DNA of 59,108 nucleotides from a bacterium (GCA_030603495.1 JAUVXR010000016.1:1-59108); one strand, 5' to 3'; shown: positions 16,861 to 25,870, counted from the first letter of the stretch. Translations and numbers: made by a program. The notes: generated from the sequence alone by a model not told the origin.

Positions 16861-17856
16861 ATGCCTGAAGGGATTAAGCCTGAGGTAGTCATACTGGAAC
16901 TGAACGAAAAGTACGGGAAGTTCTCCATTGAACCACTGGAGCGCGGCTTCGGGCACACACTGGGCAACGCTTTCCGCCGGGTCTTGCTGGCGGACTTGCG
17001 GGGTGTGACCGTTACTGATGTTCGCATCGAAGGAGTACGCCACGAGTTCAGCACAATCCGAGGCGTCGTCGAAGACAGCACCGAGCTTATGCTCAATCTC
17101 AAGGAACTCATCATTAAGTGGACCAACGGCGCACCACCCCGGACCGAGGAGGACGAGGCGCCCGAATATGTGCTGGAGATCAATGCACGGGGCTCCGGCG
17201 TAGTTACTGGTGGCGATGTCCAGTGTCCCCCGGAACTGGAGATAGTTGACCCGGAACTGCACATCGCCGAGATAACCGGCAAGACCGCCGAGCTGCACGT
17301 GGAGATGTGGGCCACCGAAGGCAAGGGCTATCTACCGGTTGAGGAGCGTGACCGTCAAGCTACGCCGCTGGACGTTATTCCGGTAGACGCAGTCTTCTCC
17401 CCAATCGCCCGGGCTACGTATTATGTCGAGCCGACGCGCCTGGGCAGACGCACTGGCCTCGACCGGCTCACCCTGGAGCTGTGGGGGGATGGAGCAGTTA
17501 TGCCCGACGAGGCGCTGCGGCGCGCCGCGGCCGTTCTTCAGGACTACCTGGTTGTCTTTGCTGCGGTGCCGCAGGAAGAAGCCGAGGCCAAGATGGAGGA
17601 GGCCGAGGCCGAACTCTACGGCAAGACGCTGGGCCTGCCGGTCGAGGAGATGGACCTGACGGTACGCTCACTGAACTGTCTGAAGAAGTCGAATATTCAT
17701 ACGCTTGGTGACTTGATCAAGCATACTGAGCAGGACCTGCTGGCGATCCGTAATTTCGGTGACCGGTCACTGGTCGAGGTTATCGAGAAGCTGGCCAAGT
17801 TCGACATGGCTCTGGCCCAGCCGGAGGGTGAAGACCAGGCCGCACAGGAAGAGTGA
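16861..17856 (+). CDS. rpoA: RNA polymerase subunit alpha
   Basis: This 331-residue protein is the alpha subunit that nucleates RNA polymerase assembly. The N-terminal domain has YGKFSIEPLERGFGHTLGNA and FRRVLLADLRGVTVTDVRIEGV. After an acidic linker near residue 245 comes the C-terminal domain, EEMDLTVRSLNCLKKSNIHTLGDL through RNFGDRSLVEVIEKL, which contacts promoter UP elements and activators. GAGGAG lies 9 bases before ATG 16861. The gene sits between rpsD and rplQ as usual. Confidence 0.97.
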   Translation: MPEGIKPEVVILELNEKYGKFSIEPLERGFGHTLGNAFRRVLLADLRGVTVTDVRIEGVRHEFSTIRGVVEDSTELMLNLKELIIKWTNGAPPRTEEDEAPEYVLEINARGSGVVTGGDVQCPPELEIVDPELHIAEITGKTAELHVEMWATEGKGYLPVEERDRQATPLDVIPVDAVFSPIARATYYVEPTRLGRRTGLDRLTLELWGDGAVMPDEALRRAAAVLQDYLVVFAAVPQEEAEAKMEEAEAELYGKTLGLPVEEMDLTVRSLNCLKKSNIHTLGDLIKHTEQDLLAIRNFGDRSLVEVIEKLAKFDMALAQPEGEDQAAQEE

Positions 17857-17908
17857 AACTGGCCGGAGATGCTGCGGCCACCAAGCGATACAGAGGACAG
17901 AAACAGGA

Positions 17909-18262
17909 ATGCGACATCGCAAGAGCGGCAGACAACTGGGAAGGCCATCGGATCAGCGTATGGCTCTGTTGCGCGGGCTAGTTAGCGCACTGTTCCGCCA
18001 CAATCGGATCAAGACGAGCTGGCCGAAGGCCAAAGAGGCTGCTCGCCTTGCTGAGAAGATCGTTACTAAGGCCAAGCGCGGAGATTTGGCTGCCCGCCGC
18101 CAGGTTCTGCGCGACATTTCTGATCCCGACTTGGTGGATCATCTGTTTTCCGAGATAGCCCCTCGTTATGGCGACCGGCCGGGAGGATATACGCGCGTGA
18201 TCCGCGCAGGGGTCCGCCGCGGGGATGAAGCACAGATGGCGATCCTGGAACTGGTTGAGTAA
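17909..18262 (+). CDS. rplQ: Large ribosomal subunit protein L17
   Basis: This 117-residue protein is L17, at the tunnel exit. RHRKSGRQLGRPSDQRMALLRGL at the N terminus and RHNRIKTSWPKAKEAARLAEKI are clear. The C-terminal GGYTRVIRAGVRRGDEAQMAILELVE is also typical. The open frame begins earlier inside rpoA, but the protein starts at ATG 17909, preceded by an AGAAACAGGA stretch. Confidence 0.96.
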   Translation: MRHRKSGRQLGRPSDQRMALLRGLVSALFRHNRIKTSWPKAKEAARLAEKIVTKAKRGDLAARRQVLRDISDPDLVDHLFSEIAPRYGDRPGGYTRVIRAGVRRGDEAQMAILELVE

Positions 18263-18306
18263 GGTCGCCGTAGTCTGCTGCACACAGGCGGGGTGGAGCG
18301 GTGGCG

Positions 18307-19044
18307 ATGCGCAAGTTGATGCTGATGGTGCAATATGACGGCACCGACTATGCCGGATTTCAGATACAGCCGCACGCGCCGACTGTGCAGGAGGAGTTGG
18401 AGCGAGCTCTGACCGGAGTTCTGGGTGAACCGACAAAAGTCCGGGCGGCCAGTCGCACTGACGCCGGGGCTCATGCCCTGGGCCAGATTGTGACCTTTGA
18501 AACGAGTAATCCGATCCCAGCGGGTAACCTGGTAGCAGCGCTGAACGAACGGCTACCGGTGGCAGTGAACGTGGTGGAGGGGAGCGAAGCCGAGGCGCAG
18601 TTTGACCCGCGCTACGATGCAGTGCGCAAGCTGTATTCGTACCGGATTCTGAACCGCGCGAGCGGCTCGCCATTTATGGCTCGCTACGCGTGGCATGTCG
18701 CCGATCCACTAGATGGGGAGGCGATGCAATGCGCCGCTGACCTGCTGTGCGGACGACATGATTTCAGCGCGTTTTGTGCAGCCGGCGGCTCCGCCACGAA
18801 TATGATGCGGGAGTTGTATCGTTTCGACGTAGACGACGCCGGGCAGGTCGTTGAAATGCATATCGAGGGCGACGGGTTTCTCTACAAGATGGCGCGCAAC
18901 ATGGTGGGCACAGTCGTCGAGGTTGGTCTGGGACGAATGCGTGCGACGACCGCGGGAGAGGTTCTGGCCGGTCGCGATCGAAGCCGGGCGGGGCCCACCG
19001 CACCAAGCTGTGGATTATGCCTGGTGCGGGTGTCATACGAATAG
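18307..19044 (+). CDS. truA: tRNA pseudouridine(38-40) synthase TruA
   Basis: This 245-residue enzyme isomerises uridines 38-40 in tRNA anticodon arms. The catalytic aspartate lies in ASRTDAGAHALGQ, and QYDGTDYAGFQIQP and GDGFLYKMARNMVG are family signatures. GGAG at 18295-18298 is 8 bases before ATG 18307 and only 2 before the in-frame GTG 18301, so the ATG is preferred. It follows rplQ by 44 bases, a common arrangement (rplQ-truA-rplM-rpsI). Confidence 0.95.
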   Translation: MRKLMLMVQYDGTDYAGFQIQPHAPTVQEELERALTGVLGEPTKVRAASRTDAGAHALGQIVTFETSNPIPAGNLVAALNERLPVAVNVVEGSEAEAQFDPRYDAVRKLYSYRILNRASGSPFMARYAWHVADPLDGEAMQCAADLLCGRHDFSAFCAAGGSATNMMRELYRFDVDDAGQVVEMHIEGDGFLYKMARNMVGTVVEVGLGRMRATTAGEVLAGRDRSRAGPTAPSCGLCLVRVSYE

Positions 19045-19125
19045 TCGTTGGCTCGTCTCGGGCTCACAGTAGCGGACCAGGGAATTGGGTGGGAATGCGC
19101 GACGGGCCCGGAAAGGGACTAAGCG

Positions 19126-19566
19126 GTGGCAAACTTGAAGACCAGATCGTTCACAGAACAACAGGTGCAGCAGGATTGGTGGATAGTCAGTGCCGCGGGG
19201 CAACGTCTGGGGCGGCTAGCAGCTCGCGTTGCCCTAATCCTTCAGGGCAAGCACAAGCCCCAGTATACTCGGCACGCTGATACCGGAGACTTTGTTATTG
19301 TCACCGACGCTGCCCGCGTGGTATTGACCGGCAACAAGCTGACGGCCAAGAAGTACTACCGCCACTCGGGACGTCCGGGTAGCTTGAAGGAAGAGACGGC
19401 GGAGGAACTGCTGCAGCGCGCGCCCGAAGAAGTAGTTCGCCGGGCAGTGCTGGGGATGTTGCCTCACCATAGTCTGGGGCGCAAGATGGGCAGGAAACTT
19501 AAGGTCTACGCGGGTAGCGAACACCCTCATGATGCTCAGCAACCCCAACCACTGGTGCTTAAGTAG
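19126..19566 (+). CDS. rplM: Large ribosomal subunit protein L13
   Basis: This 146-residue protein is L13, an early 50S assembly protein. It shows WWIVSAAGQRLGRLAARVA, GDFVIVTDAARVVLTGNK and MLPHHSLGRKMGRKLKVYAG, with the usual HPHDAQQP near the end. It starts at GTG 19126 after AAAGGGA. It pairs with rpsI as usual. Confidence 0.96.
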   Translation: MANLKTRSFTEQQVQQDWWIVSAAGQRLGRLAARVALILQGKHKPQYTRHADTGDFVIVTDAARVVLTGNKLTAKKYYRHSGRPGSLKEETAEELLQRAPEEVVRRAVLGMLPHHSLGRKMGRKLKVYAGSEHPHDAQQPQPLVLK

Positions 19567-19615
19567 GATGGGGAGACCTGGGAATAGGCACCATTGACCA
19601 AGGAGGCAGTGTAGA

Positions 19616-20011
19616 TTGGCTGAAGCACAACTACATTATGGCACTGGGAAACGCAAAGGCGCGATAGCCAAGGTGTGGCTGCGGCCGGGCACAGGGGAGA
19701 TTGTGATAAACAATCTGTCCGTGGCCGAATATCTGCATCGGTATGCTCTCACCCAGATAGTTCTTGAAGCGTTCGAGGTGACAGGGACAACTGGTCAGTA
19801 CGACGTGAAGGCAATAGTATTGGGCGGCGGGAAATCAGGTCAGGCTCACGCCATCCGCCATGGTATTGCCAAGGCCTTGGTCGAGGACAACGAGGAATTC
19901 CGTGGTCCCTTGCGCGAGAAGGGTCTACTTACTCGCGATCCTCGCGTCAAAGAACGCAAGCATGCGGGTTTCCGCAAAGCGCGTCGCCGCAAGCAATTCT
20001 CGAAACGTTAG
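19616..20011 (+). CDS. rpsI: Small ribosomal subunit protein S9
   Basis: This 131-residue protein is S9, whose C-terminal tail reaches the P-site tRNA anticodon. HYGTGKRKGAIAKVWLRPG at the N terminus and DPRVKERKHAGFRKARRRKQFSKR at the end are diagnostic. It starts at TTG 19616, supported by AAGGAGG 9 bases upstream. It is the last ribosomal gene of the superoperon. Confidence 0.97.
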   Translation: MAEAQLHYGTGKRKGAIAKVWLRPGTGEIVINNLSVAEYLHRYALTQIVLEAFEVTGTTGQYDVKAIVLGGGKSGQAHAIRHGIAKALVEDNEEFRGPLREKGLLTRDPRVKERKHAGFRKARRRKQFSKR

Positions 20012-20059
20012 ACGGTTGTGGCCCTCGTCGGTCAGTGTTCATTTGGGGCTGGTAGCATG

Positions 20060-20115
20060 GTGGGAGTGCCCACAGCAAAACCTAAACAGCCGTCGGGGCG
20101 AACTCGGCGGCTGTT
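20060..20115 (+). other. Two hairpins downstream of the ribosomal superoperon
   Basis: GTGGG (20060-20064) can pair with CCCAC (20069-20073). Twelve bases on, AACAGCCGTC (20085-20094) pairs with GGCGGCTGTT (20106-20115) with one G-U pair, and three further inner pairs close a GCGAA loop. The longer stem is stable but is not followed by a U-run. This may be a Rho-independent-like or processing stem at the end of the rplM-rpsI transcript. It is the only notable signal in the 163 bases before the next gene. Confidence 0.45.
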
Positions 20116-20174
20116 GGCGTGTCAAAAAGGGCATGCGGCAGAGGAATCTGGTGAGAAGAGAGAAGTGATGCGTA

Positions 20175-22127
20175 ATGCGCCCGCATCCTGATAAGACAGT
20201 GTTACGGCTGATGCTGATATTGTGTCTGCTCGCTGTCGCGGTAGGAACATCCGCTAACGACCGGGCGGCGCGTTATCACTGGCTTATCAGTCGTGCGGTG
20301 CTCTACGGGGTCGAAAGGATGGCCTCAGGGACGGACCTCGAGCTGATTCCACAAGGGGCGGGCTGGCCCAGCGTTTGCGCGGAAAGTCCTGGTTATGTTC
20401 TGGCGACTTTGGAACAGAACGCGGACGTTGACAGGGGCCAGCGCGTGCTGGCGGCGATACTCGCCGGCCAGGACACAGCCCCGGCCTCAGCCACCGTGGG
20501 GCAGTTCCCGTGGCATATTGGGGCAGATAGCCACCCCAGCCTGGAGGCGACCTATTTTGCGGCTCCGGTACTCTCGCAGATATACCTGAAGCATAGCGAT
20601 AAGCTGTCGCCGGAGCTTTCCGACAAACTCCGGGGAAGTCTAGATCTCGCCTTCACTTCGATCGCACGCAATGCACCGCCCTCGCCGGATGAAGTGACTG
20701 GTCTGCTGCGGGCAGCAGCGCTAGCCATGCTGGGTCGCGCGCTCGGCGGCGAGAGAGAGGTGCTTGATAGCGTCGCCCACGTCGCTGAGTGGTTATCCCG
20801 TGTAATGAAGGACGGCGTGGGTGGGGGCTACAGCCACAGTCTTGACGCTTATCGTCTGGCGGCCCTGAAGTGGATCTGGCAAGCGGCCTCCGCGCAGCAG
20901 CGGCCGGGGGCGCTGGAGGATGCTCTGGCTCTGATGTACCAAGATCTTGCCTATCGGGTGCAGCCCGATTCTGGTGCGGTGGGCGGGGCTCTGCTGTTTG
21001 CTGAGCGGGGCGACTATGTGCGTGGGGGGGAGTACAGTCCCTACCTTGTTTATACCGATCTGGGTGGGTCCCGGCCGGTGGCTGTCACCCCGTTTGCCAT
21101 GTTCTTTGTAGCACCTGATTACCAGCCGCAGCAGGACCTGCTGGCGGCGGCAGCTGGGGCGATGCCCTATCAGGTATCAACGGCAGCGCTGGCACAGGCA
21201 TACGTGCCCCGGACCGATACATATATGCACCGGCTGTTCAGCCTGGGGACGATGACCGGTCAGCCCAGCGCCACGAGTATACCGCTGTTTATGACTTTTG
21301 CGGAGCGAGGTAGCCGGCCGACTGCGTACTTCTTCACCCGGCCCCAGGCTAGCCACATTACCAGCATCCAGATGGGCAACGTAAGCGTGATCACAGTTGA
21401 CTTCGACTTCATCGGGCGGGGCGAGCGACGAACAGCCCTGCTTCAAGGAATATTGGGGCCTCGCTCGCGGGTCGGGCAAGTCGTGCTGGGGTCGGGGGAG
21501 TGGAACGGGCTGTCAGCGGCGGTGCCTGAGATGGGCATAATAGCGCTGGAGAGATCGGGATGCTACGTGGGCATCCGAATTCTGCGCGCTGGTCCCGCCG
21601 AGAGCCAGGGGGTTGTGTCCGGCCCCAAGCCTGGCACGTTGGCGTGGAGTGATGAGGGTGACAGCGGCGAGCTGCAATTGACCGTCTATGCGCGCAAGCA
21701 AGGCTATGACCTGCGTGCGCGGGAGCATAATCTACGCGTCGGGGTAGCCGTAGAGGTGGTGCCAGCCAGCGATTTTGAGTCGCTATCGGCGTTTGCCACA
21801 AATTTCGCGCGTGTACGGCTCCGCCAGAGCGTCGAGCGGGTTAAAGAGGCACTCCCGGAGCCGAGTGATCCTTTCGAAGCAGTGTTAACGGAGCACGATC
21901 CCAAAGGCAAGTCCGATCTGGAGTACAAACATTCACTGCTGCATACGATAGAGTATCAGAGCCAGGAGCTGACGCTGGAAGTTCAGGAGGATATGCTTAG
22001 CGGAGAGGTCATATACCGGCTAGCCAATGGGGAGCCAATGGTAGTAGGTGGTCCCTGGCAGGTGGGGGAGCGGGTGTTGGAGTGGGGAGCCCCGGGACCC
22101 GCGTCATTCTTGACAACCACCCCCTGA
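20175..22127 (+). CDS. Secreted protein of unknown function, 650 residues
   Basis: I do not recognise a named family. The N terminus has basic residues followed by a hydrophobic stretch (VLRLMLILCLLAVAVGTSAN), a typical signal peptide with cleavage near residue 27. The first half is rich in short helices with aromatic and small residues and resembles alpha/alpha-barrel proteins. The second half (from about residue 330) looks beta-rich, like the sandwich domains of secreted polysaccharide lyases or hydrolases. A lyase-like architecture is a guess from composition; no catalytic motif is claimed. It begins at ATG 20175 after an AGAAGTGATG region and lies between rpsI and the rpmF promoter, so it may share the ribosomal transcript. 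Confidence 0.7.
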   Translation: MRPHPDKTVLRLMLILCLLAVAVGTSANDRAARYHWLISRAVLYGVERMASGTDLELIPQGAGWPSVCAESPGYVLATLEQNADVDRGQRVLAAILAGQDTAPASATVGQFPWHIGADSHPSLEATYFAAPVLSQIYLKHSDKLSPELSDKLRGSLDLAFTSIARNAPPSPDEVTGLLRAAALAMLGRALGGEREVLDSVAHVAEWLSRVMKDGVGGGYSHSLDAYRLAALKWIWQAASAQQRPGALEDALALMYQDLAYRVQPDSGAVGGALLFAERGDYVRGGEYSPYLVYTDLGGSRPVAVTPFAMFFVAPDYQPQQDLLAAAAGAMPYQVSTAALAQAYVPRTDTYMHRLFSLGTMTGQPSATSIPLFMTFAERGSRPTAYFFTRPQASHITSIQMGNVSVITVDFDFIGRGERRTALLQGILGPRSRVGQVVLGSGEWNGLSAAVPEMGIIALERSGCYVGIRILRAGPAESQGVVSGPKPGTLAWSDEGDSGELQLTVYARKQGYDLRAREHNLRVGVAVEVVPASDFESLSAFATNFARVRLRQSVERVKEALPEPSDPFEAVLTEHDPKGKSDLEYKHSLLHTIEYQSQELTLEVQEDMLSGEVIYRLANGEPMVVGGPWQVGERVLEWGAPGPASFLTTTP

Positions 22128-22138
22128 TTCGGTATACT
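22110..22138 (+). promoter_or_regulatory. Near-consensus sigma-70 promoter for rpmF-plsX-fab cluster
   Basis: TTGACA at 22110-22115 is followed after exactly 17 bases by TATACT at 22133-22138. Transcription should start near 22145, about 200 bases before rpmF. A perfect 12-bp palindrome, CCCCAGCTGGGG (22157-22168), lies just inside the transcript and could be an operator or a small hairpin. Confidence 0.85.
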
Positions 22139-22286
22139 GGCCTCATCGGTCAGAGACCCCAGCTGGGGCATGCCATACGGCAGTGCGGGGCAGGAAGCCA
22201 GAGCCATCTTCATAAGTTCGGGGGAGCATGGTCGACTGGTGTGGAGCCGCTGGGGCGCAAGCTGGTAAGGGACCCGGTGCGTTCTG

Positions 22287-22312
22287 CTGCGTGGGGACGT
22301 GTACCCACGCAG
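22287..22312 (+). promoter_or_regulatory. Perfect 9-bp hairpin in the rpmF leader
   Basis: CTGCGTGGG (22287-22295) pairs perfectly with CCCACGCAG (22304-22312) around an 8-base loop, GACGTGTA. It is followed by TTTAGTT and lies 30 bases before the rpmF start. It could be an attenuator, a protein-binding leader element or a processing site. The short, mixed U-tract makes a full terminator doubtful. Confidence 0.5.
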
Positions 22313-22342
22313 TTTAGTTGCTACGGAGAGAGATGAACAGAC

Positions 22343-22543
22343 ATGGCCGTGCCCAAGAGAAAAACTTCCAAGAGCCGGCGTAACAAGCGCCGCACCCATC
22401 ACGCACTCAATGCGCCGACCCTCGTGGAGTGCTCCAATTGCGAGGCAATGATCCGGCCGCACAACGCCTGCCACAAGTGCGGCTATTATCAAGGCGAGAA
22501 GGTGGACCATACCGTGGAGCAGGAGACCAGCCGGCGCAGCTAA
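22343..22543 (+). CDS. rpmF: Large ribosomal subunit protein L32, zinc form
   Basis: This 66-residue protein is L32. It starts AVPKRKTSKSRRNKRRTHHA and carries ECSNCEAMIRPHNACHKCGYY, with four cysteines in a zinc ribbon. rpmF commonly precedes plsX and the fab genes in bacteria, and does so here. The yceD/DUF177 gene that often lies directly upstream is absent, and a long leader with its own promoter takes its place. Confidence 0.96.
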   Translation: MAVPKRKTSKSRRNKRRTHHALNAPTLVECSNCEAMIRPHNACHKCGYYQGEKVDHTVEQETSRRS

Positions 22544-22576
22544 GAGAGCGTCGGCGAGGTTGTGTGGGAGCAGCTT

Positions 22577-23581
22577 ATGGTCATTGCGGTTGATGCCATG
22601 GGAGGGGACTGTGCACCACGCGCGGTAGTGGAAGGCGCGCTGCGTAGCGCAGGCGCGCTGCCCGTGGAAATAGTGTTAGTGGGTCGGCCGGACCAAATCG
22701 AGCAATATCTGCCGTCCCCTGGCCGCCGGCCCAATAACCTGCGAACGGTGGCAGCCGACGATGTGATCCCCATGGCATCCGCCTCACCGCGGCGTGTGCT
22801 CAGACGGCGCAATTCATCAATGTTTATGGCTGTGGATATGGTCAGCAGTGGCGAGGCGCAGGCGGTAGTCTCGGCGGGCAATTCCGGTGCGTTGCTAGCT
22901 CTTTCCCATGCCTGTTTGGGCGTAATCGAAGGATTGCGCCGGCCAGGCATCGCCGCGCCACTCATTACCTTGCAGGGCCCGGGCGTGTTGATAGATGCCG
23001 GGGCTAACGTGGACTGCCAGCCGATTCACCTAGCCCAGTTTGGCCTGATGGGCAGTACCTATGCCCAATATGCCTTGAACATTGACAACCCCCGGGTGGG
23101 TTTGCTCAACATCGGCGCGGAACCCTCCAAGGGGACTGACTTGACGCGGGCTGCCTTTGAGCTACTCTCGCAGGCGGCGATTAACTTTATCGGCAACGTC
23201 GAAGCGGAGCATATTTTCAACGGGGATGCCCAAGTGGTGGTCAGTGACGGGTTCGTGGGCAACGTAACCCTAAAGATGACTGAAGCCGTGGCCCAGTTTG
23301 TCATGGAAGAGCTGCGGCGCTCCTCTCAGAAGAGCTTGACCACCAAGCTTGGCACCTTCTTACTGCGTGATGGGCTTCGTCAGTTGCACGAACGCTATGA
23401 CTATGCTACCTACGGAGGTGCTCTGCTGTTGGGCGTCCAGGGCATTAGCGTGGTCGGCCATGGCCGCTCGGATGCCAAGGCGATCGCCAACGCTATTTCC
23501 GTAGCATACCACGCGGTCGAAGGCCGAGTGGTTGGGCATCTCCGGGAAACGTGTGGTTTACTGGTGGGGAGCCCGAGCTGA
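22577..23581 (+). CDS. plsX: Phosphate acyltransferase PlsX
   Basis: This 334-residue enzyme makes acyl-phosphate from acyl-ACP, feeding phospholipid synthesis through PlsY. The N terminus VIAVDAMGGDCAPRAVVEGA and the middle SAGNSGALLALS, LIDAGANVDCQP and NIGAEPSKGTDL match the family. The C-terminal GGALLLGVQGISVVGHGRSD is also typical. ATG 22577 follows GGGAG; an upstream in-frame GTG at 22562 would add five residues. It lies between rpmF and fabH as in many bacteria. Confidence 0.96.
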   Translation: MVIAVDAMGGDCAPRAVVEGALRSAGALPVEIVLVGRPDQIEQYLPSPGRRPNNLRTVAADDVIPMASASPRRVLRRRNSSMFMAVDMVSSGEAQAVVSAGNSGALLALSHACLGVIEGLRRPGIAAPLITLQGPGVLIDAGANVDCQPIHLAQFGLMGSTYAQYALNIDNPRVGLLNIGAEPSKGTDLTRAAFELLSQAAINFIGNVEAEHIFNGDAQVVVSDGFVGNVTLKMTEAVAQFVMEELRRSSQKSLTTKLGTFLLRDGLRQLHERYDYATYGGALLLGVQGISVVGHGRSDAKAIANAISVAYHAVEGRVVGHLRETCGLLVGSPS

Positions 23582-23644
23582 CCATTGCGCTGCTGAGCGA
23601 ATTCGACTAGCCCTCCCGCACCCTCATCTGGAAGAAAGTCAAGA

Positions 23645-24655
23645 ATGTCCTTGCGTGGCGCAACAATTTGCGGTGTAGGGTCGTATCTCCCCGAGCAGGT
23701 CTTGACCAACGCTGACTGGGAGCGGATGGTTGATACCACCGACGAATGGATTCTCAGCCACACCGGCATCCGGGAGCGTCGGCTGGCGGCACCAGATCAA
23801 GCCTGCTCAGACCTGGCTATCCCCGCAGCCCAGCGGGCTCTGGAAGACGCCAGTGTTGACCCCCAGCAAATCGGCCTGGTCATAGTGACAACGGTCAGTC
23901 CCGACCATTTCTTCCCTGCCACAGCCTGCTTGGTCCAGAGCGCAATTGGTGCAACTAACGCGGGAGCGATGGATCTGACCAGCGGCTGCACAGGGTTCAT
24001 CTATGCGATGGTCACGGGCGCGAACTTCATCCGCGCCGGCGCCTACGACTACGTGTTGGTGATCGCTTCGGAGGTGCTGACGCGCACTGCCAACTGGGCG
24101 GATCGGACGACCTGCGTGCTATTTGGCGATGGAGCAGGCGCGACCGTGCTTGGCCCATGTGAGCCAGATGAGGGCTTGCTATCGTTTGCGCTAAGCTCGC
24201 ACGGTGAGTACGGTGACCTGCTGATAATGCCAGGAGGCGCCTCGCGCATGCGCGCGACCGCGGAGGGGATTGCCCGGCATCAGGACTGCCTACAAATGGA
24301 AGGGCATGACATCTTCAAGCTGGCCGTTCGGGGCATACCCCGAATTGCCCGTGACGCGCTGGCCAAGGCAGGACTAAAGACCGGCGACATATCGGCTGTG
24401 GTTATGCACCAGGCTAACCAGCGCATCCTGGATGCCTCAGCCGACCGGCTCGGGATAGAACGCGACAGAGTGATAAGCACGGTGGGCAAGTACGGCAATT
24501 CCTCCGCCGCTAGCGTGCCGCTGTGTCTCGATGATGTCTATCGCAGTGGCGGCTTGGAACCAGGCGATATTGTCTTGCTCGTGGGTTTCGGAGCTGGCTT
24601 TACCCTGGGGGCAGCCGTCCTGCGCTGGACATTGCCCCGCTTTCCTGCCGAATAG
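23645..24655 (+). CDS. fabH: Beta-ketoacyl-ACP synthase III
   Basis: This 336-residue enzyme condenses an acyl-CoA primer with malonyl-ACP to start fatty-acid synthesis. The catalytic triad is clear: Cys115 in TSGCTGFIYA, His255 in VMHQANQRI and Asn285 in YGNSSAAS. GIRERR near residue 41 contacts CoA in homologues, and the C-terminal VGFGAGFTLGA is typical. It follows plsX by 63 bases. It precedes an acyl-CoA dehydrogenase rather than fabD. Confidence 0.97.
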   Translation: MSLRGATICGVGSYLPEQVLTNADWERMVDTTDEWILSHTGIRERRLAAPDQACSDLAIPAAQRALEDASVDPQQIGLVIVTTVSPDHFFPATACLVQSAIGATNAGAMDLTSGCTGFIYAMVTGANFIRAGAYDYVLVIASEVLTRTANWADRTTCVLFGDGAGATVLGPCEPDEGLLSFALSSHGEYGDLLIMPGGASRMRATAEGIARHQDCLQMEGHDIFKLAVRGIPRIARDALAKAGLKTGDISAVVMHQANQRILDASADRLGIERDRVISTVGKYGNSSAASVPLCLDDVYRSGGLEPGDIVLLVGFGAGFTLGAAVLRWTLPRFPAE

Positions 24656-24698
24656 CGCTTCAACCAGATGAGCGCAAGCCGTTTGCCGGAGGGACGAA

Positions 24699-25850
24699 AT
24701 GGACTTCTCATTCACCGAAGAACAACGGGAGATCTTCGCGGCGGTCCAAGAGATCTGCGCGGAGGAGCTCAAACCGAAGGCCGACGAGATAGACCGACGC
24801 GGTGAATATCCCTGGGATAACATCAAGCTGCTGGCGGAATTGGACCTGTTCGGCATCCCGGTGCCGCCGGAGTACGGCGGCCTAGGCTTGGGCTTTATAG
24901 AATGGGCTGTGGTTGGTGAACTGCTCTCTGCAGCCTGTACGACTACCGGGGCGGTCTACGGGGCTCACATGCTGGCCGAATACCCGATTATGGTCTTCGG
25001 TACCGACGAGCAGAAGCAGAAGCATCTCGCTCCCCTGGCAAGAGGCGAAAAGATTGGTGCCTTTGGCTTAACTGAGCCTAACGCCGGCTCGGATGCCGGC
25101 GCCGTGCAGACCCGCGCCGAACTTCGTGGTGACGAGTACATCCTCAACGGCAGCAAGGTGTTCATCACCAACGGCGGGGATGCCGAGATATATGTCATCA
25201 TCGCCAATGTAGCCCCCGAGATGGGCACGCGTGGGCTGACCGCCTTCATCGTAGAAAAGGGCACGGAGGGCTTCAGCTTCGGCAAGGACGAGGAGAAGAT
25301 GGCCTACTCGGCATTGTCTAACCGCGAGTTGATCTTCCAGGACGCACGTGTGCCCCAAGCAAACCTGCTGGGCCGTGAGCGTCGGGGCTTCCGCGTGGCG
25401 ATGGCGACGCTGTCGGTGGGGCGAATTGGCATGGCTATCGGCGCGGTGGGCCTGGCCCAGGCCGCCTACGATGCCGCCGTAGCCTACGCACCGACCCGAG
25501 AGCAGTTTGGCCAGCCCATCAGCGAGTTCCAGGCGATTCAGTTTATGCTGGCGGATATGGCGACGGGCATCGAGGCGGCTCGCTGGCTGACGTACAGTGC
25601 CGCCTGGCGCAAAGACCAGGACCTCGATTACGAGAAGCAAGCTGCTATGGCCAAGGTGTTCGCCTCCGAGATGTGTGTGGACGTCTGCAACAAAGCTGTG
25701 CAGATTCACGGCGGCTACGGGTACAGCAAGGACTACGCGGTCGAGCGCTACTACCGCGAGGCCAAGCTGTTTGATATCGTCGAGGGCACCTCGCAGATTC
25801 AGCGGCTGGTCATCGCTAACCGCTTGCTTAAAGAAGCGAAGAGCCAGTAA
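24699..25850 (+). CDS. Acyl-CoA dehydrogenase family flavoprotein
   Basis: At 383 residues this has the full three-domain ACAD layout. LTEPNAGSDAGAVQTRA binds FAD and substrate, FITNGGDAEIYV follows, and the C-terminal helical domain ends in YREAKLFDIVEGTSQIQRL. Glu362 in VEGTSQ is at the position of the catalytic base in short-chain and butyryl-CoA dehydrogenases. Such enzymes interconvert acyl- and 2-enoyl-thioesters with FAD and pass electrons to ETF. Here the partner genes etfB and etfA follow directly. Its place between fabH and fabD suggests a role in chain synthesis or supply rather than degradation; that is inference. Confidence 0.93.
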   Translation: MDFSFTEEQREIFAAVQEICAEELKPKADEIDRRGEYPWDNIKLLAELDLFGIPVPPEYGGLGLGFIEWAVVGELLSAACTTTGAVYGAHMLAEYPIMVFGTDEQKQKHLAPLARGEKIGAFGLTEPNAGSDAGAVQTRAELRGDEYILNGSKVFITNGGDAEIYVIIANVAPEMGTRGLTAFIVEKGTEGFSFGKDEEKMAYSALSNRELIFQDARVPQANLLGRERRGFRVAMATLSVGRIGMAIGAVGLAQAAYDAAVAYAPTREQFGQPISEFQAIQFMLADMATGIEAARWLTYSAAWRKDQDLDYEKQAAMAKVFASEMCVDVCNKAVQIHGGYGYSKDYAVERYYREAKLFDIVEGTSQIQRLVIANRLLKEAKSQ

Positions 25851-25870
25851 TAGAGTACCACCAACAAGAG

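Noticed and set aside
16009-17298. Minus-strand 429-residue open frame opposite rpsD and rpoA
   Set aside because: Spans two well-supported + strand genes and has no recognisable domain.
20085-20115. Intrinsic terminator after rpsI
   Set aside because: The stem is strong but GGCGTGTC follows rather than a U-run, so it is reported only as a hairpin.
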